DNA of 12,087 bases. Source: JAZLIC01 sp045617225. GTDB taxonomy: Bacteria; Bacillota; Clostridia; Monoglobales; Monoglobaceae. Positions 5,161 to 12,087 of this stretch are shown piece by piece (position 1 is the first letter of the stretch; each line of letters opens with the position of its first letter). Position numbers and translations under genes: made by a program. The notes under the pieces are model-generated. The model had not been told where the DNA came from, did not search any database, and saw only the letters and a list, made by a program, of their open reading frames with translations. The stretch spans positions 1 through 12,087 of the forward strand of contig JAZLIC010000014.1 in the NCBI GenBank assembly GCA_045617225.1, written 5' to 3'.

Positions 5161-6444
5161 ATGAAAGCACGAGAGAGAGTTTTAAGGGCGCTTTATGCGG
5201 TGGATACAGACGGCACTTATGCAAATGCTGCACTTAAAGAGGCGTTGTCTGCCGAATTTGAGTTTCAGGCAGACAGAGGGCTTGTGACGGAGATATTTCG
5301 TGGCGTACTTCAAAACAGAATGGCGATTGATTATGTGATTTCAATGTTCTCCAAAATAAAGCTCAAAAAATTATCTCCTTGGATAATGCAGATACTCAGA
5401 ATGGGCGTGTACCAGATTTTATATATGGACAAAATCCCGGAAAGCGCCGCATGTAACGAGAGCGTCAAGCTTGCAAGAAAGTACGGACATAATTCTTCGG
5501 CGGGATTTGTGAACGGAGTTCTGCGCAGTGTAGCGAGAAATAAAGATAAAATTGAATTTCCGAAAGATAATATCACTGATTATTTATCACTCTGCTATTC
5601 ATATCCAACCTGGATGGTAGAGATGCTTCTCAAAATTTACGGTGAAAAAGAGTGCGAGGAGATATTAAAGGCAGGCAACTCAGTAAAGCCGCCGACTATC
5701 CGCACAAACCTTACAAAAACAACAACGAGTGAGCTGACAGAAGCACTTAAAGCAGAGGGCATCACGGCAACTGCCGACAATGAACTTGACTATTGCCTTT
5801 ATATAACGGGAGGACTTAGCGTTGAGAATTCACCTTTGTATAAAGAGGGAAAGTACACCCTGCAAAACAAAAGCTCTATGCTTGCGACAGAGATGCTTGC
5901 CCCCAAAAGCGGTGAGTTTATCATAGATGTATGTGCCGCACCCGGGGGAAAGACAACGCATATTGCAGAAAAGATGGGCGACAGGGGCAGAGTTGTTGCT
6001 TTTGATATACATAAGCATAAAACCGTGTTGATTGAAAATGCGGCAAAACGCCTGGGACTTAAATCTGTTGAGGTTATGGAGCAGGACGCATCAAAAATAT
6101 GCAAGGAGTTCATAGGCAAAGCGGACAGAATTTTGGCAGATGTACCTTGCAGCGGACTTGGAGTAATAAATAAAAAGCCTGATATAAAGTGGAATGTTAA
6201 AGAGGAAGATATAGCAGAGCTTGTAAAAATTCAAAAAGAAATTTTAAATACGGTATCTGCTTATGTGAAATCGGGCGGTGTTTTGGTTTACAGTACATGT
6301 ACTATTACCGATGAAGAAAACAGGTTGCAGATAGATAACTTCCTGAAAGAAAACGAAGATTTTTATAAGGCAGAGGAGAAGCTTTTGCTACCTCATTTGA
6401 CAGAAGGCAGTGGTTTTTATATATGCAAACTTCAGAGAAAATAA
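5161..6444 (+). CDS. rsmB: 16S rRNA (cytosine-967 C5) methyltransferase RsmB
   Basis: Methylates one cytosine of 16S rRNA (C967 in E. coli numbering) with S-adenosylmethionine. The 427-residue protein has the expected two parts: an N-terminal NusB-like helical RNA-binding domain (about 1-130) and a C-terminal Rossmann methyltransferase. Motif I DVCAAPGGKT is at 256-265. Motif IV is VPCSGLG with C330, and motif VI YSTCT has C380, the two cysteines used by m5C methyltransferases (E. coli C325 and C375). The end GFYICKLQRK is typical. The ATG directly abuts the stop of the metallopeptidase gene, and its GGAGG (5150-5154) lies inside that gene, 6 bases upstream. Its 3' end overlaps rlmN by 22 bases. 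Confidence 0.96.
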   Translation: MKARERVLRALYAVDTDGTYANAALKEALSAEFEFQADRGLVTEIFRGVLQNRMAIDYVISMFSKIKLKKLSPWIMQILRMGVYQILYMDKIPESAACNESVKLARKYGHNSSAGFVNGVLRSVARNKDKIEFPKDNITDYLSLCYSYPTWMVEMLLKIYGEKECEEILKAGNSVKPPTIRTNLTKTTTSELTEALKAEGITATADNELDYCLYITGGLSVENSPLYKEGKYTLQNKSSMLATEMLAPKSGEFIIDVCAAPGGKTTHIAEKMGDRGRVVAFDIHKHKTVLIENAAKRLGLKSVEVMEQDASKICKEFIGKADRILADVPCSGLGVINKKPDIKWNVKEEDIAELVKIQKEILNTVSAYVKSGGVLVYSTCTITDEENRLQIDNFLKENEDFYKAEEKLLLPHLTEGSGFYICKLQRK

Positions 6445-7460
6445 ACTTAAAGTGCTTAACCCTTAAAGAGTTACAGGATTTTATGCAAAGTTTGGGTGAA
6501 CCTAAATTTCGCGGCAAGCAGGTGTTTGAGTGGCTTTATAAGGGCGTACGCTCTTTCGATGAGATGACAAACCTTTCAAAGAGTTTGAGAGAGCGGCTGT
6601 ATGAATGTGCTACGGTGGGTGCAGTAGAAATTGAAGAAAAATTCATTTCCGATATTGACGAAACACGAAGATATTTGTTAAAATTAAGTGACGGCAATTA
6701 TATCGAGTCGGTGCTTATGAAATATCATCACGGATATACAATCTGTGTTTCAAGCCAGGTCGGTTGTTCAATGGGTTGCTCGTTTTGTGCATCGACAAGG
6801 GCAGGAAAGGTGAGAAATCTAACCTGCGGCGAAATTTTAGAGCAAGTAGTCTTGGTCAGCCGTGACTTGGGGGAGCGGATTTCAAATATCGTTATGATGG
6901 GAATTGGCGAGCCGCTTGATAACTTTGAGAATGTACTTAAATTTTTGGAAATTGTAAATGACAACAACGGACTTGGAATCGGACACAGGCACATTACCAT
7001 ATCAACCTGCGGACTTGCGGACAGGATAAGGGAACTTGGCGAGAAGGATTTACAGATAACACTTTCAATCTCACTTCACGCCGCAGATAATCTCAAACGC
7101 TCCGAAATGATGCCTGTAAACAAGAGGTATCCGATAGAAGTTTTGCTTGATGCGTGCAGGGAATATATAAAGAAAACAAACAGGCGTATATCATTTGAAT
7201 ATACCCTGATAAACGGAGTAAACGATACAGACGAAGATGCAAAGGGGCTGATAAAGCTTTTAAAAGGAATGCTTGCTCATGTTAATTTAATCCCTGTAAA
7301 TGAGGTTAAGGAAACAGGGTATAAAGCAAGTGAGCAAGGCAGAATACGCAGATTTCAAAACCTTTTGGAGGATGCGGGCATTTCTGCTACCGTCCGTCGT
7401 GAAATGGGTGCGGATATCCGTGCGGCGTGCGGACAGTTAAGATATGAAAAAATAATGTAA
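6423..7460 (+). CDS. rlmN: Dual-specificity 23S rRNA (A2503)/tRNA (A37) C2-methyltransferase RlmN
   Basis: A radical-SAM enzyme that methylates C2 of adenosine in 23S rRNA (A2503) and, in many bacteria, A37 of some tRNAs. The 4Fe-4S motif is CSMGCSFC with C115, C119 and C122. The two mechanistic cysteines seen in E. coli (C118 and C355) correspond to C108 in CVSSQVG and C336 in AACGQL. The 345-residue length is normal, and the conserved RlmN segments MMGIGEPLDN, STCGL and SISLHA are present. The ATG overlaps the end of rsmB by 22 bases and has no good ribosome binding site at normal spacing, so translation probably depends on coupling to rsmB. The start fits the usual N-terminus (SLGEPKFRGKQVFEWLY about 20 residues in). 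RlmN rather than the Cfr resistance enzyme is favoured by the housekeeping context. Confidence 0.96.
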   Translation: MQTSEKINLKCLTLKELQDFMQSLGEPKFRGKQVFEWLYKGVRSFDEMTNLSKSLRERLYECATVGAVEIEEKFISDIDETRRYLLKLSDGNYIESVLMKYHHGYTICVSSQVGCSMGCSFCASTRAGKVRNLTCGEILEQVVLVSRDLGERISNIVMMGIGEPLDNFENVLKFLEIVNDNNGLGIGHRHITISTCGLADRIRELGEKDLQITLSISLHAADNLKRSEMMPVNKRYPIEVLLDACREYIKKTNRRISFEYTLINGVNDTDEDAKGLIKLLKGMLAHVNLIPVNEVKETGYKASEQGRIRRFQNLLEDAGISATVRREMGADIRAACGQLRYEKIM

Positions 7461-7479
7461 GGAAAGGAGTGGCTTTAAG

Positions 7480-8220
7480 GTGCATACAGAGGTTTTTGGT
7501 GCAACCGACATAGGTTGCGTGCGAGAGCTTAACGAGGATAGCTTTTCTATCGGCGGATTTAAAGGCGATACCGTGCCGGGATATTGTGTTTTGGCAGACG
7601 GTATGGGCGGACATAACGCCGGTGAAGTTGCAAGCCAAACTGCGGTAGATGTTATCTCGGAAGCTTTGTCGGATTTTTTGAAGAATTCCCAAAAAGAAGT
7701 ACCAATGCTTTTAGACGGCGTGATAAAGTCGGCTAACGACAAGATATTTAAAGCGGCGTGCGAAGATGAAGCAAAAAGCGGAATGGGAACAACGGCAGTA
7801 ATTGCCTGTGTCTTTGAAAATGAGATGTATATTGCAAACATAGGTGACAGCAGAGCCTATGCACTGCGTGGCGACGAATTCTATCAAATTACGAAAGACC
7901 ATTCCATGGTTGCGGAAATGGTGACAAACGGTACAATAACCAGCGAAGAGGCGCGAGTCCATCCGCAAAAGAATGTGATTACACGCGCACTTGGTACGGA
8001 CGAAAAGGCAAAGGCAGACATTTTTGAGTATGAGTACCAAAAAGGCGACATATTGCTTATGTGCAGTGACGGACTTAGCGGAATGGTAACCGACGACGAT
8101 ATAAAGAGTGTGCTTAAAAGCGGTGATTCGGCGAAGGAGTGTACAGAGAAATTGATTTCTCTTGCAAAGGAAAACGGCGGCAAAGATAACATAACGGTTA
8201 TTTGCCTAAAAATAGGATAA
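7480..8220 (+). CDS. prpC: PP2C-family Ser/Thr protein phosphatase (PrpC/Stp type)
   Basis: A 246-residue, metal-dependent phosphatase expected to reverse phosphorylation by the PASTA kinase encoded next. PP2C motifs appear in order: RELNEDSF (E19, D20), VLADGMGGHNAGE (D40), GMGTTAV, IGDSRAY, TKDHSM, SDGLSGMV (D197) and GGKDNIT (D236). The acidic residues named are the usual manganese/magnesium ligands. No membrane segment is visible, so it should be cytosolic. The start is a GTG at 7480, chosen because AAAGGAG (7463-7469) lies 10 bases upstream and the sequence from HTEVFGATDIG onward matches the family N-terminus. It begins 19 bases after rlmN and ends 28 bases before the kinase gene, the standard phosphatase-kinase pairing of Firmicutes. 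Confidence 0.95.
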   Translation: MHTEVFGATDIGCVRELNEDSFSIGGFKGDTVPGYCVLADGMGGHNAGEVASQTAVDVISEALSDFLKNSQKEVPMLLDGVIKSANDKIFKAACEDEAKSGMGTTAVIACVFENEMYIANIGDSRAYALRGDEFYQITKDHSMVAEMVTNGTITSEEARVHPQKNVITRALGTDEKAKADIFEYEYQKGDILLMCSDGLSGMVTDDDIKSVLKSGDSAKECTEKLISLAKENGGKDNITVICLKIG

Positions 8221-8248
8221 TTCTCGTAAGTGTAAAGGAGAGAAAATT

Positions 8249-10036
8249 ATGGATTTAGTTGGAAAAGTTATAGAGGACAGATACGAAATCTTAGAAGAAA
8301 TCGGCAAAGGCGGAAATGCGTGTGTCTATAAAGCACATTGCAAGATGCTTGACAGAAATGTTGCAATAAAGGTGCTTCGTGATGAGTTTGAAAACGACAA
8401 GGAGTTCGTAAAACGCTTTAATACCGAGGCACAGGCGGCGGCACGCCTTTCAAACCCACATATTGTTTCGGTATATGATGTAGGCTGTGATAATGGCATA
8501 CACTATATCGTTATGGAGTTTGTTGAGGGTGAAACCTTAAAGAAGTACATAGATAAAAAGGGCGCCCTTCCTTGGCGTGAGGCGGCAGGATATATTGCAC
8601 AGATTTGTGACGGACTTCAAGAGGCACATAAGAATAACATAGTGCATAGGGACATAAAGCCACAGAATATTATTATGACAACAGACGGTGTGTTAAAGGT
8701 TACCGATTTTGGTATTGCAAGAGCAAATACGCAGTCAACACTTACCGCAGGTAAAAATGCAATAGGTACAGTCCATTATCTTTCACCGGAGCAGGCAAGA
8801 GGCGGCTACACAGACGAGAGAACAGATGTATATTCTTTGGGTGTTGTCTTTTATGAGTTGCTTACAGGCAAGCTCCCGTTTGAAGACGAAAGTCCTGTTG
8901 CCATTGCGGTTAAGCACCTTCAGGAGCAGGCAATAAAGCCTACGGAGATTGTAGACGGTATTCCAAAGACAGTGGAGCAGATTGTCCTTAAAATGATGGA
9001 AAAGGACCAGATGGAGCGATATGCAAACATCGGTGATATAATTAAGGATTTGCGTCATGTTTTAGATAATCCCGATGTGCCGCTTGATAATATATCAAGT
9101 CTTTTGGACGATGACGGCGACAGAACAATTAAGATGCCGGCAGTTGATAAGAAAGCCATTCACGACTACGAAAAGAGTTTAAAGAAAAATAAAGATAAAG
9201 AACAAGAAGATAATTCAAGTGAAGAAGAGAAGGTGGACAAGATAAGAAACATAAATGAACAAAGAGCATTAAGGGCTCAAAAGAAGAAGGAAAGACGCCT
9301 GACCGCAATCGCAATAGCGGCGGCAGTGGCGGTGATTGTCGGACTCAGTGTATTGTTTATAAACATTACCGGCGGCGGATTTGGCGTGTTCAGCGGTAAT
9401 AAAGACACGGTTGAAATCCCATCACTTGTAGGTATGACCATTGACGAAGCAAGAGATGAGTACAAAGACCAATTCAGTATTATTGTAAGCGAGCGTGTGC
9501 CAAGCTCCGAAAAACCCGGAACCATTTTGGAACAGGATTTAAAAGCCGGTACCAAGCGTGAAAAGAGAGATGACCTTGTAATAAAGGTTACTGTCAGCAC
9601 CGACCAGCAAAGCATAACCGTTGAGGACTGCACAGGTATGGACTTGCGTGAGGCAAAGGAAAAATTGGAGCTTGCCGGCTTTAAGGTAAGCGTTACTGAG
9701 AAAAAGGGCGAAAAGGGCGAGCCTGACAAAGTTTTAAGCCAGGAGCCAAAAGGCGGCACGAAGGCTATTTTCGGCGACCTTGTTATCCTTTATGTAAGCC
9801 GCAACACAGAGCTTGAAGCGACTTCGGCACCTGATGAAACAGGTGATGACGATGAAGATAAACCGAGCAATAACGAAAAGCCTGAGGCTACACAGAAGCC
9901 GACGAGCAACAATTCCGATAATAATTCCGATAACGGAAACAACAATTCGGGAAACGGCGCTGATACAAACAACGGCGGCAATACAAATACCGGCGGCAAT
10001 TCAAACAGTGGCGACGGAAGCGGCCTTATTGATTAG
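8249..10036 (+). CDS. prkC: PASTA-domain Ser/Thr protein kinase (PrkC/Stk type)
   Basis: A 595-residue membrane kinase that senses muropeptides or lipid II through extracellular PASTA domains and phosphorylates envelope, division and translation proteins. The kinase domain (about 10-272) has the glycine loop GKGGNACVYKA, VAIK with K41, HRDIKPQN with D135, DFG at 153-155, an activation segment rich in Thr/Ser (161-174) and YLSPEQARGG. A charged juxtamembrane stretch (about 300-350) leads to one membrane helix (352-371). I see two PASTA repeats (about 386-449 and 454-517), fewer than the three of B. subtilis PrkC. A 75-residue outer tail (520-595) is rich in Asn, Gly, Ser, Asp and Thr. AAAGGAG lies 8 bases before the ATG. 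It is paired with the upstream phosphatase and followed 11 bases later by rsgA. Confidence 0.96.
   Translation: MDLVGKVIEDRYEILEEIGKGGNACVYKAHCKMLDRNVAIKVLRDEFENDKEFVKRFNTEAQAAARLSNPHIVSVYDVGCDNGIHYIVMEFVEGETLKKYIDKKGALPWREAAGYIAQICDGLQEAHKNNIVHRDIKPQNIIMTTDGVLKVTDFGIARANTQSTLTAGKNAIGTVHYLSPEQARGGYTDERTDVYSLGVVFYELLTGKLPFEDESPVAIAVKHLQEQAIKPTEIVDGIPKTVEQIVLKMMEKDQMERYANIGDIIKDLRHVLDNPDVPLDNISSLLDDDGDRTIKMPAVDKKAIHDYEKSLKKNKDKEQEDNSSEEEKVDKIRNINEQRALRAQKKKERRLTAIAIAAAVAVIVGLSVLFINITGGGFGVFSGNKDTVEIPSLVGMTIDEARDEYKDQFSIIVSERVPSSEKPGTILEQDLKAGTKREKRDDLVIKVTVSTDQQSITVEDCTGMDLREAKEKLELAGFKVSVTEKKGEKGEPDKVLSQEPKGGTKAIFGDLVILYVSRNTELEATSAPDETGDDDEDKPSNNEKPEATQKPTSNNSDNNSDNGNNNSGNGADTNNGGNTNTGGNSNSGDGSGLID
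9911..10005 (+). repeat. Short imperfect repeats coding the low-complexity kinase tail
   Basis: AATTCCGATA occurs at 9911-9920 and 9923-9932. CGGCGGCAATACAAA (9973-9987) recurs with one change at 9991-10005, an 18-base period. They encode the Asn/Gly/Ser-rich tail of the kinase and could allow length change by slippage. Confidence 0.6.
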
Positions 10037-10047
10037 AGGTTACCGAT

Positions 10048-10923
10048 TTGAGTGAAAAGATTATCGGACGCATAGTAAAGGGCGTTGGCGGATTTTATTA
10101 TGTGGACACCAAAGATGGAATTATAGAATGCAGGGCAAGGGGTAATTTCCGCAAGGCAGGACTTAAACCCCTTGTCGGCGATATGGCAGAAGTTATATTA
10201 GAGCCTGACGGCAGACTCTCTGCAATAGGCTCTATACTGCCGAGGAAAAACAGTTTGATAAGGCCAAATGTTGCAAATGTGACTCAGATGGCAGTCGTTC
10301 TTGCGCCAATAAATCCAAAGCCTGACTTATACACCTTGGATAAGCTTATTGCCGCCGCAGAACACGCAGAAGCAGAGATTGTCATATGCATAAACAAGAC
10401 GGACTTAGACGATGGACTTGACCTGATAGAAACCTACAAAAAATGCGGTTTTGATGTAATACCGCTCAGTGCGGCGGAGAATACGAACATTGATATTCTG
10501 AAAGAAAAATTAAAGGATAATGTGACGGTGTTTGCCGGTAATTCCGGGGTAGGTAAGTCAAGCCTTATGAACTGCCTTTTGGGAAGTGACACCTTTGAAA
10601 CAGGCGAGGTAAATACCAGGATAGAGCGTGGCAGACACACTACACGCCATAGTGAACTTGTGGTTTTGCCGAGCGGCGGTTATTTAATTGACACGCCGGG
10701 ATTTAGCTCATTCACATTAGACGATGTGACGAAGGAGGAACTGCCTGACCTTTTCAGAGAATTTTATGACTATCAAAATGATTGTATGTTCAGAAATTGC
10801 AGTCACACCGTTGAAAAGGGGTGCAGTATTTTAGCGGCGGCGGAGGAAGGCAGAATACCTATGTCACGCCACGAAAGTTATGTAAGATTGTTTAAAGAAA
10901 TAGAGGACAAAAAAGAATGGTAA
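10048..10923 (+). CDS. rsgA: Ribosome small subunit-dependent GTPase RsgA (YloQ/YjeQ)
   Basis: A 291-residue, circularly permuted GTPase that acts in late 30S subunit maturation. The G motifs appear in the permuted order: G4 NKTD (116-119), G5 near SAAE, G1 GNSGVGKS (164-171), a G2 threonine near T198-T199, and G3 DTPG (215-218). An OB-fold N-terminal domain (about 1-70) precedes them. A zinc-binding C-terminal domain carries C246, C251, H253 and C259. The start is a TTG at 10048, supported by AGAGGT (10035-10040) 7 bases upstream, which overlaps the kinase stop codon, and by the family-like N-terminus (GRIVKGVGGFYYV). It overlaps rpe by 7 bases (ATGGTAA). In B. subtilis the homologue YloQ/CpgA is a PrkC substrate and lies in the same cluster. 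Confidence 0.96.
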   Translation: MSEKIIGRIVKGVGGFYYVDTKDGIIECRARGNFRKAGLKPLVGDMAEVILEPDGRLSAIGSILPRKNSLIRPNVANVTQMAVVLAPINPKPDLYTLDKLIAAAEHAEAEIVICINKTDLDDGLDLIETYKKCGFDVIPLSAAENTNIDILKEKLKDNVTVFAGNSGVGKSSLMNCLLGSDTFETGEVNTRIERGRHTTRHSELVVLPSGGYLIDTPGFSSFTLDDVTKEELPDLFREFYDYQNDCMFRNCSHTVEKGCSILAAAEEGRIPMSRHESYVRLFKEIEDKKEW

Positions 10924-11585
10924 AAATTAAAATTGCACCGTCAATTTTGGCGGCAGATGCAGGAAATTTAAGAGCTGATGTAAAGCGTGCGGAAGAAGCA
11001 GGAGCGGAGTTTTTGCATATTGATATTATGGATGCACACTTTGTACCTAATCTCAGCTATTCTCCGCAGACGGTAAAGGCAATAAGAAGTGACAGTAAAA
11101 TGTTCTTTGACGTGCATCTTATGATGACAAATCCGCTTGATTATGCAAAGGCGTTTAAAGATGCAGGAGCGGATTTGATTACAATTCATGCAGAAGTTAC
11201 AGATGACTTAAAGGCGGCGGCAGATGAGCTTCACGCCCTTGGAGTTAAGGCAGGGATTGCAATAAAGCCAAAAACGCCCGTATCATTGATTGAAGAATAT
11301 ATAGAGTTTTATGATATGGTACTTTTGATGACTGTTGAGCCGGGATTTGGCGGTCAATCTTATATTGAAGATGTAAACCCCAAAATATCGGCAGTAAGAC
11401 AGATTGTGGACGAAAAAGGGCTTGATATTGATATAGAAGTAGACGGCGGAGTAGGAGCTAAAAATGCGGAAATGCCCGTCCGTGCAGGTGCGAATGTTTT
11501 GGTTGCAGGCTCGGCGGTTTTCGGTGCAGATGATGTGGCAAGTGCAGTAAAGGAAATCCGCAGAATAGGTGAATCGGTATGTTAA
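10917..11585 (+). CDS. rpe: Ribulose-phosphate 3-epimerase
   Basis: Interconverts D-ribulose 5-phosphate and D-xylulose 5-phosphate in the pentose phosphate pathway. The 222-residue TIM-barrel protein keeps the family signatures: IAPSILAAD at the N-terminus, HIDIMDAHFVPN with H34 and D36, DVHLM with H67, EPGFGGQ at 141-147 and VDGG with D176. H34, D36, H67 and D176 are the metal ligands, with D36 and D176 as the acid-base pair. The usual MDGHFVPN reads MDAHFVPN here, a small change next to the active site that should be tolerated. The ATG overlaps the rsgA stop by 7 bases, with GAGG 10 bases upstream inside rsgA. The 3' end overlaps thiN in the same way. Confidence 0.96.
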   Translation: MVKIKIAPSILAADAGNLRADVKRAEEAGAEFLHIDIMDAHFVPNLSYSPQTVKAIRSDSKMFFDVHLMMTNPLDYAKAFKDAGADLITIHAEVTDDLKAAADELHALGVKAGIAIKPKTPVSLIEEYIEFYDMVLLMTVEPGFGGQSYIEDVNPKISAVRQIVDEKGLDIDIEVDGGVGAKNAEMPVRAGANVLVAGSAVFGADDVASAVKEIRRIGESVC

Positions 11586-12087
11586 AGCGTGCTTGTATCT
11601 TCGGTAGTGCGCCTGTTTCGGATTACGCACCGTTTAGAGAGTATACAGATGGCTCTTTGATTATCTGTGCAGACGGCGGTTTGCGTCATGCAAAGGCTAT
11701 GGGGTGCAAAGTTGACACCGTAATCGGTGACAATGACTCTAATGTATCGGAGCTTCCGAAAGATGTAGAGGTGCATAAGTATCCGTCGCATAAGGATTTT
11801 ACAGATACGCATATTTGCATTGACTATGCCATAGAGCGTGGGTGCAAGGAGATAATACTAATCGGCGGAACAGGCGGCAGACTTGACCACGAATTTTCGC
11901 ATTACTGCCTGATGGCGTATGCTCTTGAAAGAGGAGCAACCCTTAAAATGGTTGATGAGAATAATATAGCCTGGATGACGGATAAGGGATTTAGCCTTAA
12001 ACCAAACGGCTTTAAATATGTGTCATTCTTTCCTTATGGCGGAATAGTTGAAAACTTTTGCGTCAAGAATTTTAAGAAGTCGGAGGC
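11579..12087 (+). CDS. thiN: Thiamine pyrophosphokinase, N-terminal 169 residues (cut by window edge)
   Basis: Transfers pyrophosphate from ATP to thiamine, making thiamine diphosphate. The frame runs without a stop from the ATG at 11579 to the window end. Motifs in order: CADGGLRHA (D32), VIGDNDSN (D51, D53), HKDFTDTHICIDYA (K72, D73, D76) and GGTGGRLDH (96-104), which together are the ThiN/TPK catalytic pattern. AGGTGA lies 6 bases before the ATG, which overlaps the rpe stop by 7 bases (ATGTTAA). Two family positions look unusual: GDNDS where GDFDS is common, and SHY after GGRLDHEF where Asn-containing sequences are usual. About a fifth of the protein is probably missing at the right edge. 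ThiN after rpe is a standard Firmicutes order. Confidence 0.92.
   Translation, partial: MLKRACIFGSAPVSDYAPFREYTDGSLIICADGGLRHAKAMGCKVDTVIGDNDSNVSELPKDVEVHKYPSHKDFTDTHICIDYAIERGCKEIILIGGTGGRLDHEFSHYCLMAYALERGATLKMVDENNIAWMTDKGFSLKPNGFKYVSFFPYGGIVENFCVKNFKKSE

Noticed and set aside
6423..7460. Cfr-type antibiotic-resistance methyltransferase instead of RlmN
   Set aside because: The housekeeping operon position and the RlmN-like motifs and N-terminus favour RlmN; nothing suggests a mobile resistance gene.
7437..7841. A 134-residue minus-strand ORF across the start of the phosphatase gene
   Set aside because: It is antisense to clear rlmN and PP2C coding sequence and shows no recognisable motifs.
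9813..10055. An 80-residue plus-strand ORF overlapping the kinase tail
   Set aside because: It is the alternate frame of the repetitive Asn/Gly-rich coding sequence, with Thr/Ile/Ala-rich content and no separate ribosome binding site.

Overview
The window looks like a chromosomal segment from a low- to mid-GC Clostridia-type Bacillota (Firmicutes), probably a gut or anaerobic lineage. The evidence is the gene order fmt - zinc metallopeptidase - rsmB - rlmN - PP2C phosphatase - PASTA kinase - rsgA - rpe - thiN, strong GGAGG-type ribosome binding sites, sigma-A promoters and a T-box riboswitch. No species can be named from the sequence alone.

Left part (1-1660). The tail of an unidentified gene (possibly a small HTH regulator) enters from the left edge. 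It converges on a minus-strand AAA_14/DUF4143-type ATPase across a shared hairpin terminator. The ATPase has a perfect-consensus sigma-A promoter with a very short predicted leader. An imperfect inverted repeat abuts its -35 box.

Middle-left (1585-3265). A solitary trpB (tryptophan synthase beta) is read on the minus strand. It has its own promoter, a tryptophan-specific T-box leader (specifier UGG, canonical T-box sequence, terminator) and its own downstream terminator. Between the T-box terminator and trpB lies a 13-codon ORF with a strong ribosome binding site and one Trp codon. This may be a second, translational layer of Trp control.

Right part (3265-12087). A divergent promoter region, with one strong and one possible second promoter, starts a long plus-strand run of housekeeping genes. 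These cover initiator-tRNA formylation (fmt), a membrane zinc metallopeptidase, two rRNA methyltransferases (rsmB, rlmN), a Ser/Thr phosphatase and PASTA kinase pair, a 30S-maturation GTPase (rsgA), ribulose-phosphate 3-epimerase (rpe) and the start of thiamine pyrophosphokinase (thiN), cut by the window edge. Most junctions are tight or overlapping, so one operon linking translation, ribosome maturation and cell-envelope signalling is likely. The only large internal gap (fmt to metallopeptidase) holds a GC-rich element flanked by a perfect 16-bp inverted repeat, the best candidate here for an interspersed repeat or undescribed RNA.

I see no CRISPR array, prophage, transposase, rRNA or tRNA, and no convincing new multi-gene system. 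The most interesting signals are the layered trpB leader and the palindromic element.
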